DNA of 64,000 nt from Desulfomicrobium sp041690155 (lineage in GTDB: Bacteria; Desulfobacterota; Desulfovibrionia; Desulfovibrionales; Desulfomicrobiaceae): the NCBI GenBank assembly GCA_041690155.1, contig JAWLHW010000002.1:1-64000 (forward strand), in the 5' to 3' direction. The notes under the pieces are model-generated. The model was not told the DNA's origin, ran no database searches, and worked only from the letters and a program-made list of their open reading frames with translations. Position numbers and translations under genes: made by a program. How positions within the stretch are numbered: position 1 is the first letter of the stretch; each line of letters opens with the position of its first letter. This document shows positions 43,205 through 51,367 of the stretch, piece by piece.

Positions 43205-44248
43205 ATGCATAAAACTGCGATCGCATTGAGCGGAGGGGCCGATTCCCTCATGAGCCTGCTTCTGCTCCGGGAAACCGGAGCCGAGGTCATGGCCGTGCAC
43301 GCCCGTTTTCTGGGCGCGGATGACCACGCCCTGCATGAACGCCTGCGCAACCTGTGCGCGAAACTTTTTGTGCCCTTCCATCTGGTGGACCTGCGTCGCG
43401 AATTCGAGGAGTTGGTCATCACCCCCTTTGTGCGCGCCTATCAGTCCGGGCTGACCCCGAACCCATGCGCAACCTGCAATCCAGCCATAAAATTCGGCCT
43501 GCTGCTGGACAGAGTACGGGCGCTCGGGGCGGACCGACTGGCCACGGGGCACTATGCCCGCCTGGCTCAGACTCCGCACGGCACGGCCCTGTACAGAGGG
43601 CTGGATGCGGGCAAGGATCAGAGTTATTTTCTGTCCAGAGTTCCCCGGGAACGGTTTGGGCATGTCCTCTTCCCCCTGGCCGACTGGACCAAGAACGCCG
43701 TACAGCAGATCTTGGCCGAGCGCGGACTTACCCCTCCCGCCGGGCGGGAAAGTCAGGAGGTTTGTTTCATCTCCTCCGATTACAGGGACTTTCTGCGGGA
43801 ACGAAAGGCCCGTCTGGGCGGCCCCGGCCCCATCACGCTGGCCGACGGCACGGTCCTGGGCCGTCACGCGGGACTGTGGAACCATACCCTGGGGCAACGC
43901 AAGGGCCTGGGCATCGCCTACAGCCAGCCCCTTTACGTCACGGGCAAGGATTTCGCGCAGAACCGGCTCCTCGTCGGCCCCAAATCCGAGACCTTGTCGC
44001 CCGGTTGCCGCACGGGCATCCCCAACCTGCTCTGGCCGTTCGAACTCTGGCCCGATGAGGTGCTCGCGCAGACGATCTACCGCCAGCGCCCGGAACCTGC
44101 GCACGTGACCGTGGACCAGACCGGCATGACCATCGCCTTTCCCGAGCCACGGGCCATGCCCACCCCCGGACAGGTGGCCGCCGTGTATTCCGCCGAAGGA
44201 CAGGTCCTGGCTGGCGCGGTCATCGAGGAGGCCATTCATGCGGCGTGA
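43205..44248 (+). CDS. mnmA: tRNA-specific 2-thiouridylase MnmA
   Basis: A 347-residue enzyme that thiolates U34 of Lys, Glu and Gln tRNAs. The PP-loop is SGGADS near the start (rather than the common GGVDS form). NPCATCN holds the first catalytic Cys, ATGHYARL follows, and the second Cys is in ESQEVCFI. The short C-terminal beta-barrel has TLGQRKGLGIAY. The ATG lies directly behind a terminator T-run with no Shine-Dalgarno. Its stop overlaps mtaB by 11 bases. Confidence 0.93.
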   Translation: MHKTAIALSGGADSLMSLLLLRETGAEVMAVHARFLGADDHALHERLRNLCAKLFVPFHLVDLRREFEELVITPFVRAYQSGLTPNPCATCNPAIKFGLLLDRVRALGADRLATGHYARLAQTPHGTALYRGLDAGKDQSYFLSRVPRERFGHVLFPLADWTKNAVQQILAERGLTPPAGRESQEVCFISSDYRDFLRERKARLGGPGPITLADGTVLGRHAGLWNHTLGQRKGLGIAYSQPLYVTGKDFAQNRLLVGPKSETLSPGCRTGIPNLLWPFELWPDEVLAQTIYRQRPEPAHVTVDQTGMTIAFPEPRAMPTPGQVAAVYSAEGQVLAGAVIEEAIHAA

Positions 44249-45527
44249 ACCCGGGCAGCTCTTTTTCCTGACCACCCAGGGGTGCAAGGTCAACCAGTAC
44301 GAATCCCAGGCCATCCGCGAAGCCCTTGTCGCGGACGGGCTCATGGAAACCCACGACCCGTCCCTGGCCGACATCGTGCTCATCAACAGCTGCGCCGTAA
44401 CCGAACGCGCCGTGCTCGACCTGGCGAAACTGGTCCGGGGCTTTGCGGCGACGGACCCCAAGCCGTGGATAGTCGTGGCCGGCTGCGCCGTGGAGGCGGA
44501 CCGGGAACGCATCCTGAACCTTTGTCTTGTGGACGAGGTCATCGCGCAAAAAGACAAAGCCGCGCTGGTCAGGATGGGCGAATCCCCGGCCCCATTCCCC
44601 GCACTGTCCATCTCCGGCTACAATCGGGCCAGAGGGGTGATCAAGGTCCAGGACGGTTGTTCCCACGGCTGCACCTACTGCATCATTCCCGCAACCCGCG
44701 GCCGCTCCGTCAGCCGCCCTGCCGCAGAGATCATAGACGAAGCCGGGCGCCTGTTTGAGGCTGGCATCCGCGAAATTTCCCTATGCGGCATCAATCTGCG
44801 CCATTACGGACGGGACCTGCCGGAAGCCATGGATTTCTGGGATCTTTTGGCCGAGGTGGACCAGGCCCTGTCCCCCTGCTGGGCGGGGCGGGCCAGGCTG
44901 CGGCTGGGCTCCCTGGAGCCGGGCGACCTGAACGCCAAGGCGCTCTCCACCCTGGCGCAAAGCCGCCTCATGACTCCGCATCTTCACATCTCCCTGCAAA
45001 GCGGCAGCCCGGAAGTGCTGCGGCGCATGGGCCGGGGGCATTACGGGCCGGAGCAGATATTTGCCTTTCTGCAGGACCTGCGCAATATCTGGCCGATCTT
45101 CGGTCTGGGCGCGGATCTCATCGCGGGCTTTCCCGGCGAAACGCAGGCGCATGCGGATGAAACCTTGGAGGTCATAAAACGCCTGCCCCTGTCCTATGCG
45201 CACGTCTTCCCCTATTCCGAACGCCCGGGCACCCCGGCCGCGCTCTTCAAGGGCGCCGTGCCCGGTCACATCCGCCGGGAAAGGGCCAAGGCCCTGCGCC
45301 AGGAAGTGGCCCGCAAGCGCGCTGATTTTCTGCTTGAGTTGCTCAGGCTTCCAGCCATGGACGTGGTCCTGGAAGAAGGCGGCACCGGCGTGAACGAATT
45401 TTATGTCGAGTGCTCGATCAGCGATGCGCCGCCGCAGGCCCGCGAACTGCTGCGTGTCATCCCGACGGGATTGACCTCCTCGGGACTAAAAGCCAGAATT
45501 CCTGAAGAGCACCGGGAAAGGACATGA
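44238..45527 (+). CDS. mtaB: tRNA t6A37 methylthiotransferase MtaB
   Basis: This 429-residue radical-SAM methylthiotransferase (MiaB family) forms ms2t6A37 in ANN-reading tRNAs. The N-terminal UPF0004 domain has FLTTQGCKVNQYES with further cysteines in INSCAVT and VAGCAVE. The radical-SAM cluster is CSHGCTYC. GADLIAGFPGE is the sub-family motif that favours MtaB over MiaB. The C-terminus is short of a full TRAM domain. It overlaps mnmA upstream and is coupled (ATGA) to the DUF4416 gene. Confidence 0.9.
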   Translation: MRREPGQLFFLTTQGCKVNQYESQAIREALVADGLMETHDPSLADIVLINSCAVTERAVLDLAKLVRGFAATDPKPWIVVAGCAVEADRERILNLCLVDEVIAQKDKAALVRMGESPAPFPALSISGYNRARGVIKVQDGCSHGCTYCIIPATRGRSVSRPAAEIIDEAGRLFEAGIREISLCGINLRHYGRDLPEAMDFWDLLAEVDQALSPCWAGRARLRLGSLEPGDLNAKALSTLAQSRLMTPHLHISLQSGSPEVLRRMGRGHYGPEQIFAFLQDLRNIWPIFGLGADLIAGFPGETQAHADETLEVIKRLPLSYAHVFPYSERPGTPAALFKGAVPGHIRRERAKALRQEVARKRADFLLELLRLPAMDVVLEEGGTGVNEFYVECSISDAPPQARELLRVIPTGLTSSGLKARIPEEHRERT

Positions 45528-46087
45528 GCCTCCCGATGCTTCCCTTGCCGGGGCGCGCCTTCCTGTCCGTGCTGAGCGCCCGCCATGACGAGTTCTGGCC
45601 ATCGCTTCGGCCACGCCTTGAAGAGATTCTGGGCCCCGTCGATTACGAGTCGCAGCCCATCCCCTTCAACCGGACAGGCTATTACGACTCGGAACTGGGG
45701 ACGCCCATCTTTCGGCACATCCTGTCCTTTGAACGCCCCCTGCCCCTTGATGGCCTGGCCGAAATCAAACTGGCCACCAACAGGCTGGAGGATGAATGGG
45801 CGCAGGACGGCAGGAGGCTCTTCAACCTCGACCCGGGCTACGTCACCCAGGAGCGCCTGGTCCTGGCCACGGGCAAGAATTTTACGCACCGGGTATACCT
45901 GTCCCAGGGAATCTGGGCCGATCTGACCCTTATTTTTCAGGGGGGAGACTGGCGCGACCTGCCCTGGACCTTCCCGGACTACGCCGCGCCCGCGGTCAAA
46001 ACGCATCTGACCCGCATCCGGGAGATGTACAGGGACTCCCTCAAGCATTTAACATCATCAGAGGATACACCATGCCCAAAAGTATGA
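45524..46087 (+). CDS. DUF4416-family protein
   Basis: This 187-residue protein matches the conserved DUF4416 pattern: QPIPFNRTGYYDSELGTPI, then EIKLATNRLEDEWA and RLFNLDPGYVTQERLVLAT. The function is unknown; the family is common in delta-proteobacteria and other anaerobes. It is not an enzyme of known type, and no cysteine motif or membrane segment is seen. It overlaps mtaB upstream and yicC downstream by 16 bases, so a role in RNA or translation is possible but only inferred from this context. Confidence 0.85.
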   Translation: MSLPMLPLPGRAFLSVLSARHDEFWPSLRPRLEEILGPVDYESQPIPFNRTGYYDSELGTPIFRHILSFERPLPLDGLAEIKLATNRLEDEWAQDGRRLFNLDPGYVTQERLVLATGKNFTHRVYLSQGIWADLTLIFQGGDWRDLPWTFPDYAAPAVKTHLTRIREMYRDSLKHLTSSEDTPCPKV

Positions 46088-46953
46088 CCGGCTACGGCCG
46101 CGCCAGCGTCCAGGAGGAAGGTTGGACCCTGTCCTGGGAAATCCGCAGCCTCAACAACCGTCATCTGGATCTGAAATGGAAGATTCCGCCCACCCTCTAC
46201 GCCCACCAGAAAGAGTGGGAAAATCAGGTGCGCGGGATGGCCAACCGGGGTGGGGTGGAGCTCTTTCTCGGGCTCAAGATCAACAATCCCGAATTGCAAT
46301 CCTTGAGCCTGGACAGGACCATGGCGGCCTCCATGCTGCAGGAGCTTGAGAGCCTGGCCACATCGATGGGCCTCCCGCACACGCCGGACCTGAACCGCCT
46401 GCTGAACATCCCGTCCCTCTGGAAGGACTCCGGCAGCATCGACAACCCGCAGCTCATCGAAAGCCTGACCGAGACCTTGAAAAAGGCCCTGGCGGACTGG
46501 GACGAAGCGAGGGTCAGGGAGGGATTGGCCCTGGAAGAAGATCTGCGTGTGCGCTTTGCGCGCCTGGGCGAATTGGTGGAGCAGATCCGCGCCCTGGCGG
46601 CCCTGACCGCACCGGAGCGTTTCGCCCAGCTGCAGGAGCGGGTCGGCAAGCTCATGGCTGAAACCGGCGCCCAGATAGACCCGGACCGGATGCTGCAGGA
46701 GTTGGCCACCATCTCGGACCGGATCGATGTTTCCGAGGAACTGACGCGCCTTGAGATCCACCTCAAAGGCATCGACGGGTACTTCAACCAGACTGAACCC
46801 GTGGGCCGCAAACTCGATTTCATGGTTCAGGAATGCTTCCGCGAGATCAACACCTGCGGCAACAAGAGCCAGAACACGAGCATCAGCCAATTGGTGGTGA
46901 CCTTCAAGGCTGAACTCGAAAAATGCAGGGAACAGATCCAGAATCTGGAGTAG
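46072..46953 (+). CDS. yicC: YicC-family endoribonuclease
   Basis: This 293-residue protein begins MPKSMTGYGRA, and has EIRSLNNRHLDLKWKIP and near its end REINTCGNKSQNTSISQLVV, the family signature. YicC/YloC proteins are endoribonucleases linked to stationary-phase and sRNA control. The start lies inside the end of the upstream gene. remA and gmk follow, a common gene order in many bacteria. Confidence 0.93.
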   Translation: MPKSMTGYGRASVQEEGWTLSWEIRSLNNRHLDLKWKIPPTLYAHQKEWENQVRGMANRGGVELFLGLKINNPELQSLSLDRTMAASMLQELESLATSMGLPHTPDLNRLLNIPSLWKDSGSIDNPQLIESLTETLKKALADWDEARVREGLALEEDLRVRFARLGELVEQIRALAALTAPERFAQLQERVGKLMAETGAQIDPDRMLQELATISDRIDVSEELTRLEIHLKGIDGYFNQTEPVGRKLDFMVQECFREINTCGNKSQNTSISQLVVTFKAELEKCREQIQNLE

Positions 46954-46956
46954 GCA

Positions 46957-47214
46957 GTGGAAAAGAAAAAACTCCTCAACATCGGCTTCGGCAACTCCGT
47001 GGTCATAAGCAGGGTGGTGGCCATTGTCGGCCCGACCTCCTCCCCCATGCGACGTCTGCGGGAGGAGGCCAAGCAGGCCGGACGGCTCATTGACGCGACG
47101 CAGGGCCGAAAAACCAGGTCGCTCATCATCACCGATTCGAACCACTGCATCCTGTCCGCCATCCAGCCCGAAACAATCAGCCAACGCTTCACCGCCGGAG
47201 ACAGTGATGAATAG
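46957..47214 (+). CDS. RemA/DUF370-family DNA-binding protein
   Basis: This 85-residue protein starts with GTG and has LLNIGFGNSVVISRVVAIV and RLIDATQGRKTRSLIITDSN, the extracellular-matrix regulator (RemA) signature. RemA forms rings that bind DNA in Bacillus. The neighbourhood yicC-remA-gmk matches many Firmicutes and delta-proteobacteria. Three bases separate it from yicC, and its end overlaps gmk by 8 bases. Confidence 0.92.
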   Translation: MEKKKLLNIGFGNSVVISRVVAIVGPTSSPMRRLREEAKQAGRLIDATQGRKTRSLIITDSNHCILSAIQPETISQRFTAGDSDE

Positions 47215-47854
47215 CGCAAGCACGCATCCCGCTGACGCCAACGTGGGTATGATGCTCGTCATCAGCGGCCCTTCAGGCACAGGAAAAAGCACCCTCATCA
47301 AGCGTCTGACCGCAGAATTCAGCGCCTTCACCTTTTCCGTGTCCTGCACCACCCGCGCCCCCCGCCCGGGTGAGGTCGACGGCCGGGAATACCATTTCCT
47401 GACCCGCGAGGAGTTTCAGCGCCGCCGGGACGAGAAGTATTTCGCTGAATGGGCCGAAGTACACGACAACCTCTACGGCACCCCGAGGCAGACCACCAAG
47501 GACCTGCTGGCCAAGGGGCGCGACGTCATCTTCGACATCGACGTGCAGGGCGCGCGCCAGATCAAAAACAACATGGGCCAGGGCTGCTACGTGTTCGTTT
47601 TCCCCCCCTCACGCGAAGCCCTGGAGAAACGCCTGACCGGGCGGGGCACGGACAGCGAGGCAACCATCATTCGCCGTCTGGCCGCTGCCAGGCACGAAAT
47701 CTCGGACAGCCAGTGGTTTGACCACTGGGTCATTAACGACGAACTGGATTCGGCCTATCAGCAACTGCGCGCCATTTATCTGGCGGAAAAAACCAGGCCC
47801 GCTTACCTCGCATCCTGGCAAGTCGCCCTGAACCGTCAATGGGGATTCTCATGA
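47207..47854 (+). CDS. gmk: Guanylate kinase
   Basis: This 215-residue enzyme (GMP + ATP to GDP + ADP) has the P-loop SGPSGTGKST, then SCTTRAPRPGEVDGREYHF and IFDIDVQGARQIK. GGAG lies eight bases before ATG 47207. The start overlaps the remA stop and its stop overlaps pyrF (ATGA). Confidence 0.97.
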   Translation: MNSASTHPADANVGMMLVISGPSGTGKSTLIKRLTAEFSAFTFSVSCTTRAPRPGEVDGREYHFLTREEFQRRRDEKYFAEWAEVHDNLYGTPRQTTKDLLAKGRDVIFDIDVQGARQIKNNMGQGCYVFVFPPSREALEKRLTGRGTDSEATIIRRLAAARHEISDSQWFDHWVINDELDSAYQQLRAIYLAEKTRPAYLASWQVALNRQWGFS

Positions 47855-48564
47855 AAAATGCGCCAGCCCTGGTTGTGGCTCTGGATTTTCCTGACTCGGT
47901 CCCGGCGTTGTCCCTTGCTTCCCGTCTGCAAGGTGTCACCCCCTGGGTCAAGGTCGGCCTGGAGCTGTATCTGAGCGCCGGCCAGGATCTGATCGCCCGG
48001 CTCAAGGACATGGGATTTCTGGTTTTCCTCGACCTCAAATTCATGGATATCCCCAACACCGTGCAGGCGGCCACGGCCCAGGCCACGCGCATGGGCGCGG
48101 ACATGCTGACGGTTCACGCACTCGGCGGACGCGCCATGTGCGAAGCGGCTGCTGCAGGCCGGGACCAGGCCCTTGCACCCGGGCAAACATCGCCATGCAT
48201 CCTCGCAGTGACGCTCCTGACCAGCCTGGGACCAAAAGATCTGGCCTGGAATCCGCACGCCGGCGAAGACGATCTTCGCGATCTGACCGTTCATCTGGCG
48301 CAAAGCGCCCAAAACTGGAAACTCGATGGCGTGGTCTGTTCAGGCAGGGAAGTTCGTGATATACGTCAGGCATGTGGAGCATATTTTCAGCTCCTCACTC
48401 CCGGGATTCGCCTGCCCGACGCAGACTCCGGAGACCAATCCCGGATCTGCACGCCGACCCAGGCAGCGCGCGACGGAAGCAATTTTCTTGTTGTCGGCCG
48501 GCCCATCACCAGAGCGCAAGACCCTGTGCAAGCAGCGTGGAACTATCTGGAGACAATAACATAA
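47851..48564 (+). CDS. pyrF: Orotidine-5'-phosphate decarboxylase
   Basis: This 237-residue enzyme makes UMP. It has LVVALDFPD, LDLKFMDIPNTV (catalytic Asp-Lys set) and TPGIRLPDADSGDQSR. The start overlaps the gmk stop as ATGA; the frame opens four codons earlier. It closes a tight nucleotide/RNA run mnmA-mtaB-DUF4416-yicC-remA-gmk-pyrF. Confidence 0.96.
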   Translation: MKNAPALVVALDFPDSVPALSLASRLQGVTPWVKVGLELYLSAGQDLIARLKDMGFLVFLDLKFMDIPNTVQAATAQATRMGADMLTVHALGGRAMCEAAAAGRDQALAPGQTSPCILAVTLLTSLGPKDLAWNPHAGEDDLRDLTVHLAQSAQNWKLDGVVCSGREVRDIRQACGAYFQLLTPGIRLPDADSGDQSRICTPTQAARDGSNFLVVGRPITRAQDPVQAAWNYLETIT

Positions 48565-48582
48565 TTTCTGCGGGGGACGCCC

Positions 48583-49368
48583 ATGTCGGAAACAGAGAAT
48601 CAACGTGCGCGGATCAAGGGGGTTTTTTCCTCTGAAAAAATTGCCAAGGTCGGGGCGGGGGCAACAGTTCGCAAGACCACGCAGACCATGTACTGGTTTG
48701 CCGAAGAAGACGAACAGGGCGTAATTACGATCCAGCCCCTGAACCCGAACTACGTACCCTCCGGACCCAAACAGGAAATTCCCAAAGAAGAATTTCTGGA
48801 ACACTATGCACCCGAGCCCGAGTTCTATTCGAGCAAGGTCTACCCAAACATCCGCAAACTCAACCAGACCATAGCCAAGGCAGAGCGGCACCGGGTCAAC
48901 GGCGACACCTACAGCGCGGAATACGAATTTGGAAACGCCCTGCGCGTTGATGAAGAAAACATCAGGGCCAGTTTCGGCCTGGGCCTGACCTATCTTGACC
49001 GCGGAGAAACAGGCAAGGCTGACAATATCTTCCAGCGCCTGATCAACATGGAAGCGACTTTTGAGGCCGAACACAAACACCTGTTCAATGATTTCGGCAT
49101 CAGTCTGCGCAAAAACGAAATGTACGAGCAGGCGGTGGAATACTACTCCAAGGCTCTGGAGCTGTCACCGGCCGACGAAAACCTGCATTACAATATGGCC
49201 CGGGCCTGCTTCGCCAAGGCCGACATCCAGAGCACCATAGAACACCTGCGCACGGCCCTGCGTCTTAACAACAACCTGGACATAGCCAAAAAATTTCTAG
49301 AGTACCTCAAGAAAAATAACCTGTTGCCGCAAAACATCTCCGGCGCGGAACCAAAAGTATCGGACTAA
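48583..49368 (+). CDS. Tetratricopeptide-repeat protein
   Basis: This 261-residue soluble protein has an N-terminal region of about 90 residues without an obvious domain (VFSSEKIAKVGAGATVRKTT). TPR-like repeats follow (about 95-250; for example FGISLRKNEMYEQAVEYYSKALEL and NMARACFAKADIQSTIEHLRTAL). No signal peptide. It should mediate protein contacts. It is encoded 18 bases after pyrF and 28 bases before the PilZ-LuxR regulator, so it could act with either; this is unproven. Confidence 0.82.
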   Translation: MSETENQRARIKGVFSSEKIAKVGAGATVRKTTQTMYWFAEEDEQGVITIQPLNPNYVPSGPKQEIPKEEFLEHYAPEPEFYSSKVYPNIRKLNQTIAKAERHRVNGDTYSAEYEFGNALRVDEENIRASFGLGLTYLDRGETGKADNIFQRLINMEATFEAEHKHLFNDFGISLRKNEMYEQAVEYYSKALELSPADENLHYNMARACFAKADIQSTIEHLRTALRLNNNLDIAKKFLEYLKKNNLLPQNISGAEPKVSD

Positions 49369-49396
49369 CACGTTGCATACCCGCCACGGAGGAAAG

Positions 49397-50404
49397 ATGA
49401 ACAGCAGCACAGCGTCCAAAAAGGATAATCGACGCGGAATTGAACGTTTTTCCATGAGCGTCCCCTCGAAAGTGAGCTCTATCATGCATGACTATTCGGA
49501 CCAGGAGCTGGCGACGACCAACATCTCCGCAGGAGGGGTCTTTTTCGAAACCGGGCAGACGTACCCGGCCGGCACTGAAGTGACCCTGATCATCTCCCTC
49601 GATTTTGGCGGCATGAAGGCCGGCCACCCGCACTCAAGATTCCGGGTCGAGGGCACCGTGGTACGCACGGAAAACAACGGAATGGCCATCGCCTTTGATC
49701 CGGCCAAGGTCACCTCCATCCGCGTCAACACGGGCAGAAAACCTGGCCAGGCAGGGCCGGCCATGCTTGGAATCGTCGGTGACGACCCGCTCTTGAACGA
49801 CCTTCTGGCCGCCAGGCTCAGTCAGGAGACCGGAGTCAGCTGCAGCCATTCCCCGTCTCTGCCCAGAATTCTTGAAACCGCCCGGCCCGACCTGACCCTC
49901 CTGGACTGTACCGGCATGTCCATGGAGGAGCTCCTGCGAGAGGCAAATGGAGAGGACTCCCCGTTCATGTCCACATCTGTGGCTCTCTTTAACGTACCGG
50001 AAGACCGCTCGCTCGAACTTGAAGCCATCAATTCCGGCATTCGCGGCATCTTTTTCCGCAACTCTCCGTTCAAGCTCATGGTTAAAGGTGTGAGCGCCAT
50101 GCTTGACAATGAGCTCTGGTTCTCGCGCGAAGCCATGTCCGCTTTTCTGCTTGGCAAGCAGAACCGCCCCGCCGAGTTGAGCCCGCCGGAAGAGGGACAG
50201 GCCGAACTGAGCCAGCGAGAGCAGGAGATCCTGCTCATGCTCGCCGCAGGAGCCACCAACAAGGACATAGCGCAAAAGCTTTTCGTGAGCCTCAACACCG
50301 TCAAGTCGCACATCTACAACATCTACAAGAAAATCGACGTGCCCAACCGGCTTCAAGCCTCGCTGTGGGCAGCCAGACACCTGGGGAACAGAGAAAATCC
50401 TTGA
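49397..50404 (+). CDS. PilZ - pseudo-receiver - LuxR transcription regulator
   Basis: This 335-residue regulator has three parts. A PilZ domain (about 10-115) carries both c-di-GMP motifs, RGIER (RxxxR) and NISAGG (NxSxxG). A receiver-like module (about 120-255) keeps an acidic pair (VGDDPL) and an Asp (LLDCTG) but has Arg (FFRNSP) at the usual Lys place, resembling CsgD/VpsT-type pseudo-receivers. A LuxR/FixJ helix-turn-helix closes it (about 272-330; ELSQREQEILLMLAAGATNKDIAQKL, SLNTVKSHIYNIYKKI). c-di-GMP is therefore likely to control DNA binding. GGAGG precedes ATG 49397. It probably shares a transcript with the TPR gene. Confidence 0.85.
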   Translation: MNSSTASKKDNRRGIERFSMSVPSKVSSIMHDYSDQELATTNISAGGVFFETGQTYPAGTEVTLIISLDFGGMKAGHPHSRFRVEGTVVRTENNGMAIAFDPAKVTSIRVNTGRKPGQAGPAMLGIVGDDPLLNDLLAARLSQETGVSCSHSPSLPRILETARPDLTLLDCTGMSMEELLREANGEDSPFMSTSVALFNVPEDRSLELEAINSGIRGIFFRNSPFKLMVKGVSAMLDNELWFSREAMSAFLLGKQNRPAELSPPEEGQAELSQREQEILLMLAAGATNKDIAQKLFVSLNTVKSHIYNIYKKIDVPNRLQASLWAARHLGNRENP

Positions 50405-50494
50405 GTTTCGCGCGCAAGTATATCAAGGACCAATCCACGCCAAGGGCCTTGCGTCCGGCTTCCCAGACACCCTAGACCACAGGTTTGAGAATTC

Positions 50495-51040
50495 ATGAAG
50501 ATTCTTTCCATCACGCAACTGCCGGTGCAGCCGGAGTTCGATTTCCCTACGTTTCTTTTCCTGTCCCAAATCGACGAGCTCGGCCCGCGCGACATGATCG
50601 CAGTGCTCGACGTTTGGGAAAAATGGCTCCCCCTCCTCAAAGTCTACAAGCTCGGGGACCGCAAGGAACATGTTGTTGTCTTTCTTGAAAGTGAAGTCGA
50701 GGATCAGGTTGACGAGATATGGAAGCAGTCCCCATCCGAGGGGTTCAAACACGAGGCCATCGCCCAGACCATGATCATGGGAACCTTGAAGGCGCTGATG
50801 CCCGAACTGGGAGAAAAGCAGTGCGCGCCGGTTCCGGAGCCGACCAAGCCGCTGTGCCGGACACTTGAAAAAATCGGTCTGAACCTCCAGGAATCCGGGG
50901 CCCTGGATCGCAAATACGCGACCATCACCCCCTATCCTCACCGCTACGGGTGCGAACGCTGCCATCTGAAAGACAGCTGCATAAAGAACATGAATCTGGA
51001 TCTTAGCGGCATCATGAAATCACAGCCCAAGGCCGAGTGA
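50495..51040 (+). CDS. Conserved hypothetical protein with C-terminal Cys motif
   Basis: This 181-residue protein is not recognised. It is soluble, has no signal peptide, and is rich in hydrophobic and acidic residues in its N-terminal part (FPTFLFLSQIDELGPRDMIAV, KEHVVVFLESEVED). The C-terminus has RYGCERCHLKDSCIKN, a C-x2-C-x5-C pattern that could bind a metal or cluster. It starts 90 bases after the PilZ-LuxR stop and may follow from the same promoter. It ends before a hairpin and the palindromic element. Confidence 0.7.
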   Translation: MKILSITQLPVQPEFDFPTFLFLSQIDELGPRDMIAVLDVWEKWLPLLKVYKLGDRKEHVVVFLESEVEDQVDEIWKQSPSEGFKHEAIAQTMIMGTLKALMPELGEKQCAPVPEPTKPLCRTLEKIGLNLQESGALDRKYATITPYPHRYGCERCHLKDSCIKNMNLDLSGIMKSQPKAE

Positions 51041-51060
51041 TCCCCGTCCTGGCTTCCCTC

Positions 51061-51084
51061 GTCCGCCTCCCTGGCGAGGCGGAC
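51061..51084 (+). terminator. Hairpin after the unknown gene, terminator-like
   Basis: A perfect 8-bp stem GTCCGCCT/AGGCGGAC (51061-51068 with 51077-51084) with an 8-base loop, 20 bases after the stop. Only a short pyrimidine stretch follows, so it may terminate weakly or depend on Rho. Confidence 0.5.
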
Positions 51085-51153
51085 GTATCCTCCAAATTGC
51101 CCCCCATCTTCCTGTGGAAACCGCAACGAAAATGCTTTCCGCCAGCGTCTCAA

Positions 51154-51328
51154 GGTCCGGTGTCGTCATGGTCTTGAGGGGCGCCGGCTGTCTGACTGAG
51201 CCAGGCATCGTTTGTTGAATCGTTGCCGGACGCGCTACCCGATATTTCCGCCCATCATGCAACGATTCAACTCTACGAGGCCCGCGAAGGAGTTCCGGCG
51301 GGCCTCAAGACCATGACGGCACCGGACC
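51154..51328. repeat. 175-bp inverted-repeat element (nested stems), MITE-like
   Basis: Outer arms of 34 bases (51154-51187 and 51295-51328) pair with 3 mismatches. A 13-base inner stem GTTGAATCGTTGC / GCAACGATTCAAC (51214-51226 and 51259-51271) is perfect. The two centres of symmetry nearly coincide (51241 and 51242.5), so one long hairpin with an internal loop forms; the internal loop also shares the block GGC(A/C)TCGT. A further local 9-bp stem GAGGCCCGC/GCGGGCCTC (51277-51285 with 51298-51306) competes with the right arm. Such a layout suggests a miniature inverted-repeat transposable element or a large RNA hairpin. No target-site duplication is evident. Confidence 0.8.
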
Positions 51329-51367
51329 GCTTGTCGCAAATCAAAATATTCTTAACCTGGCAGGCTC

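Larger units (their letters stand above)
51041..51367. other. Gene-free stretch between convergent genes
   Basis: A 327-base gap between the unknown gene on the plus strand and the SPL-like gene on the minus strand. It holds a hairpin at 51061-51084 and the large inverted repeat at 51154-51328. No credible reading frame is present. Confidence 0.7.

Noticed and set aside
41712..43226. A 504-residue open frame opposite gatA
   Set aside because: Antisense shadow of gatA; no ribosome site and no recognisable domain.
45979..47352. A 457-residue open frame opposite yicC and remA
   Set aside because: Spans several real genes on the other strand and has no family features.
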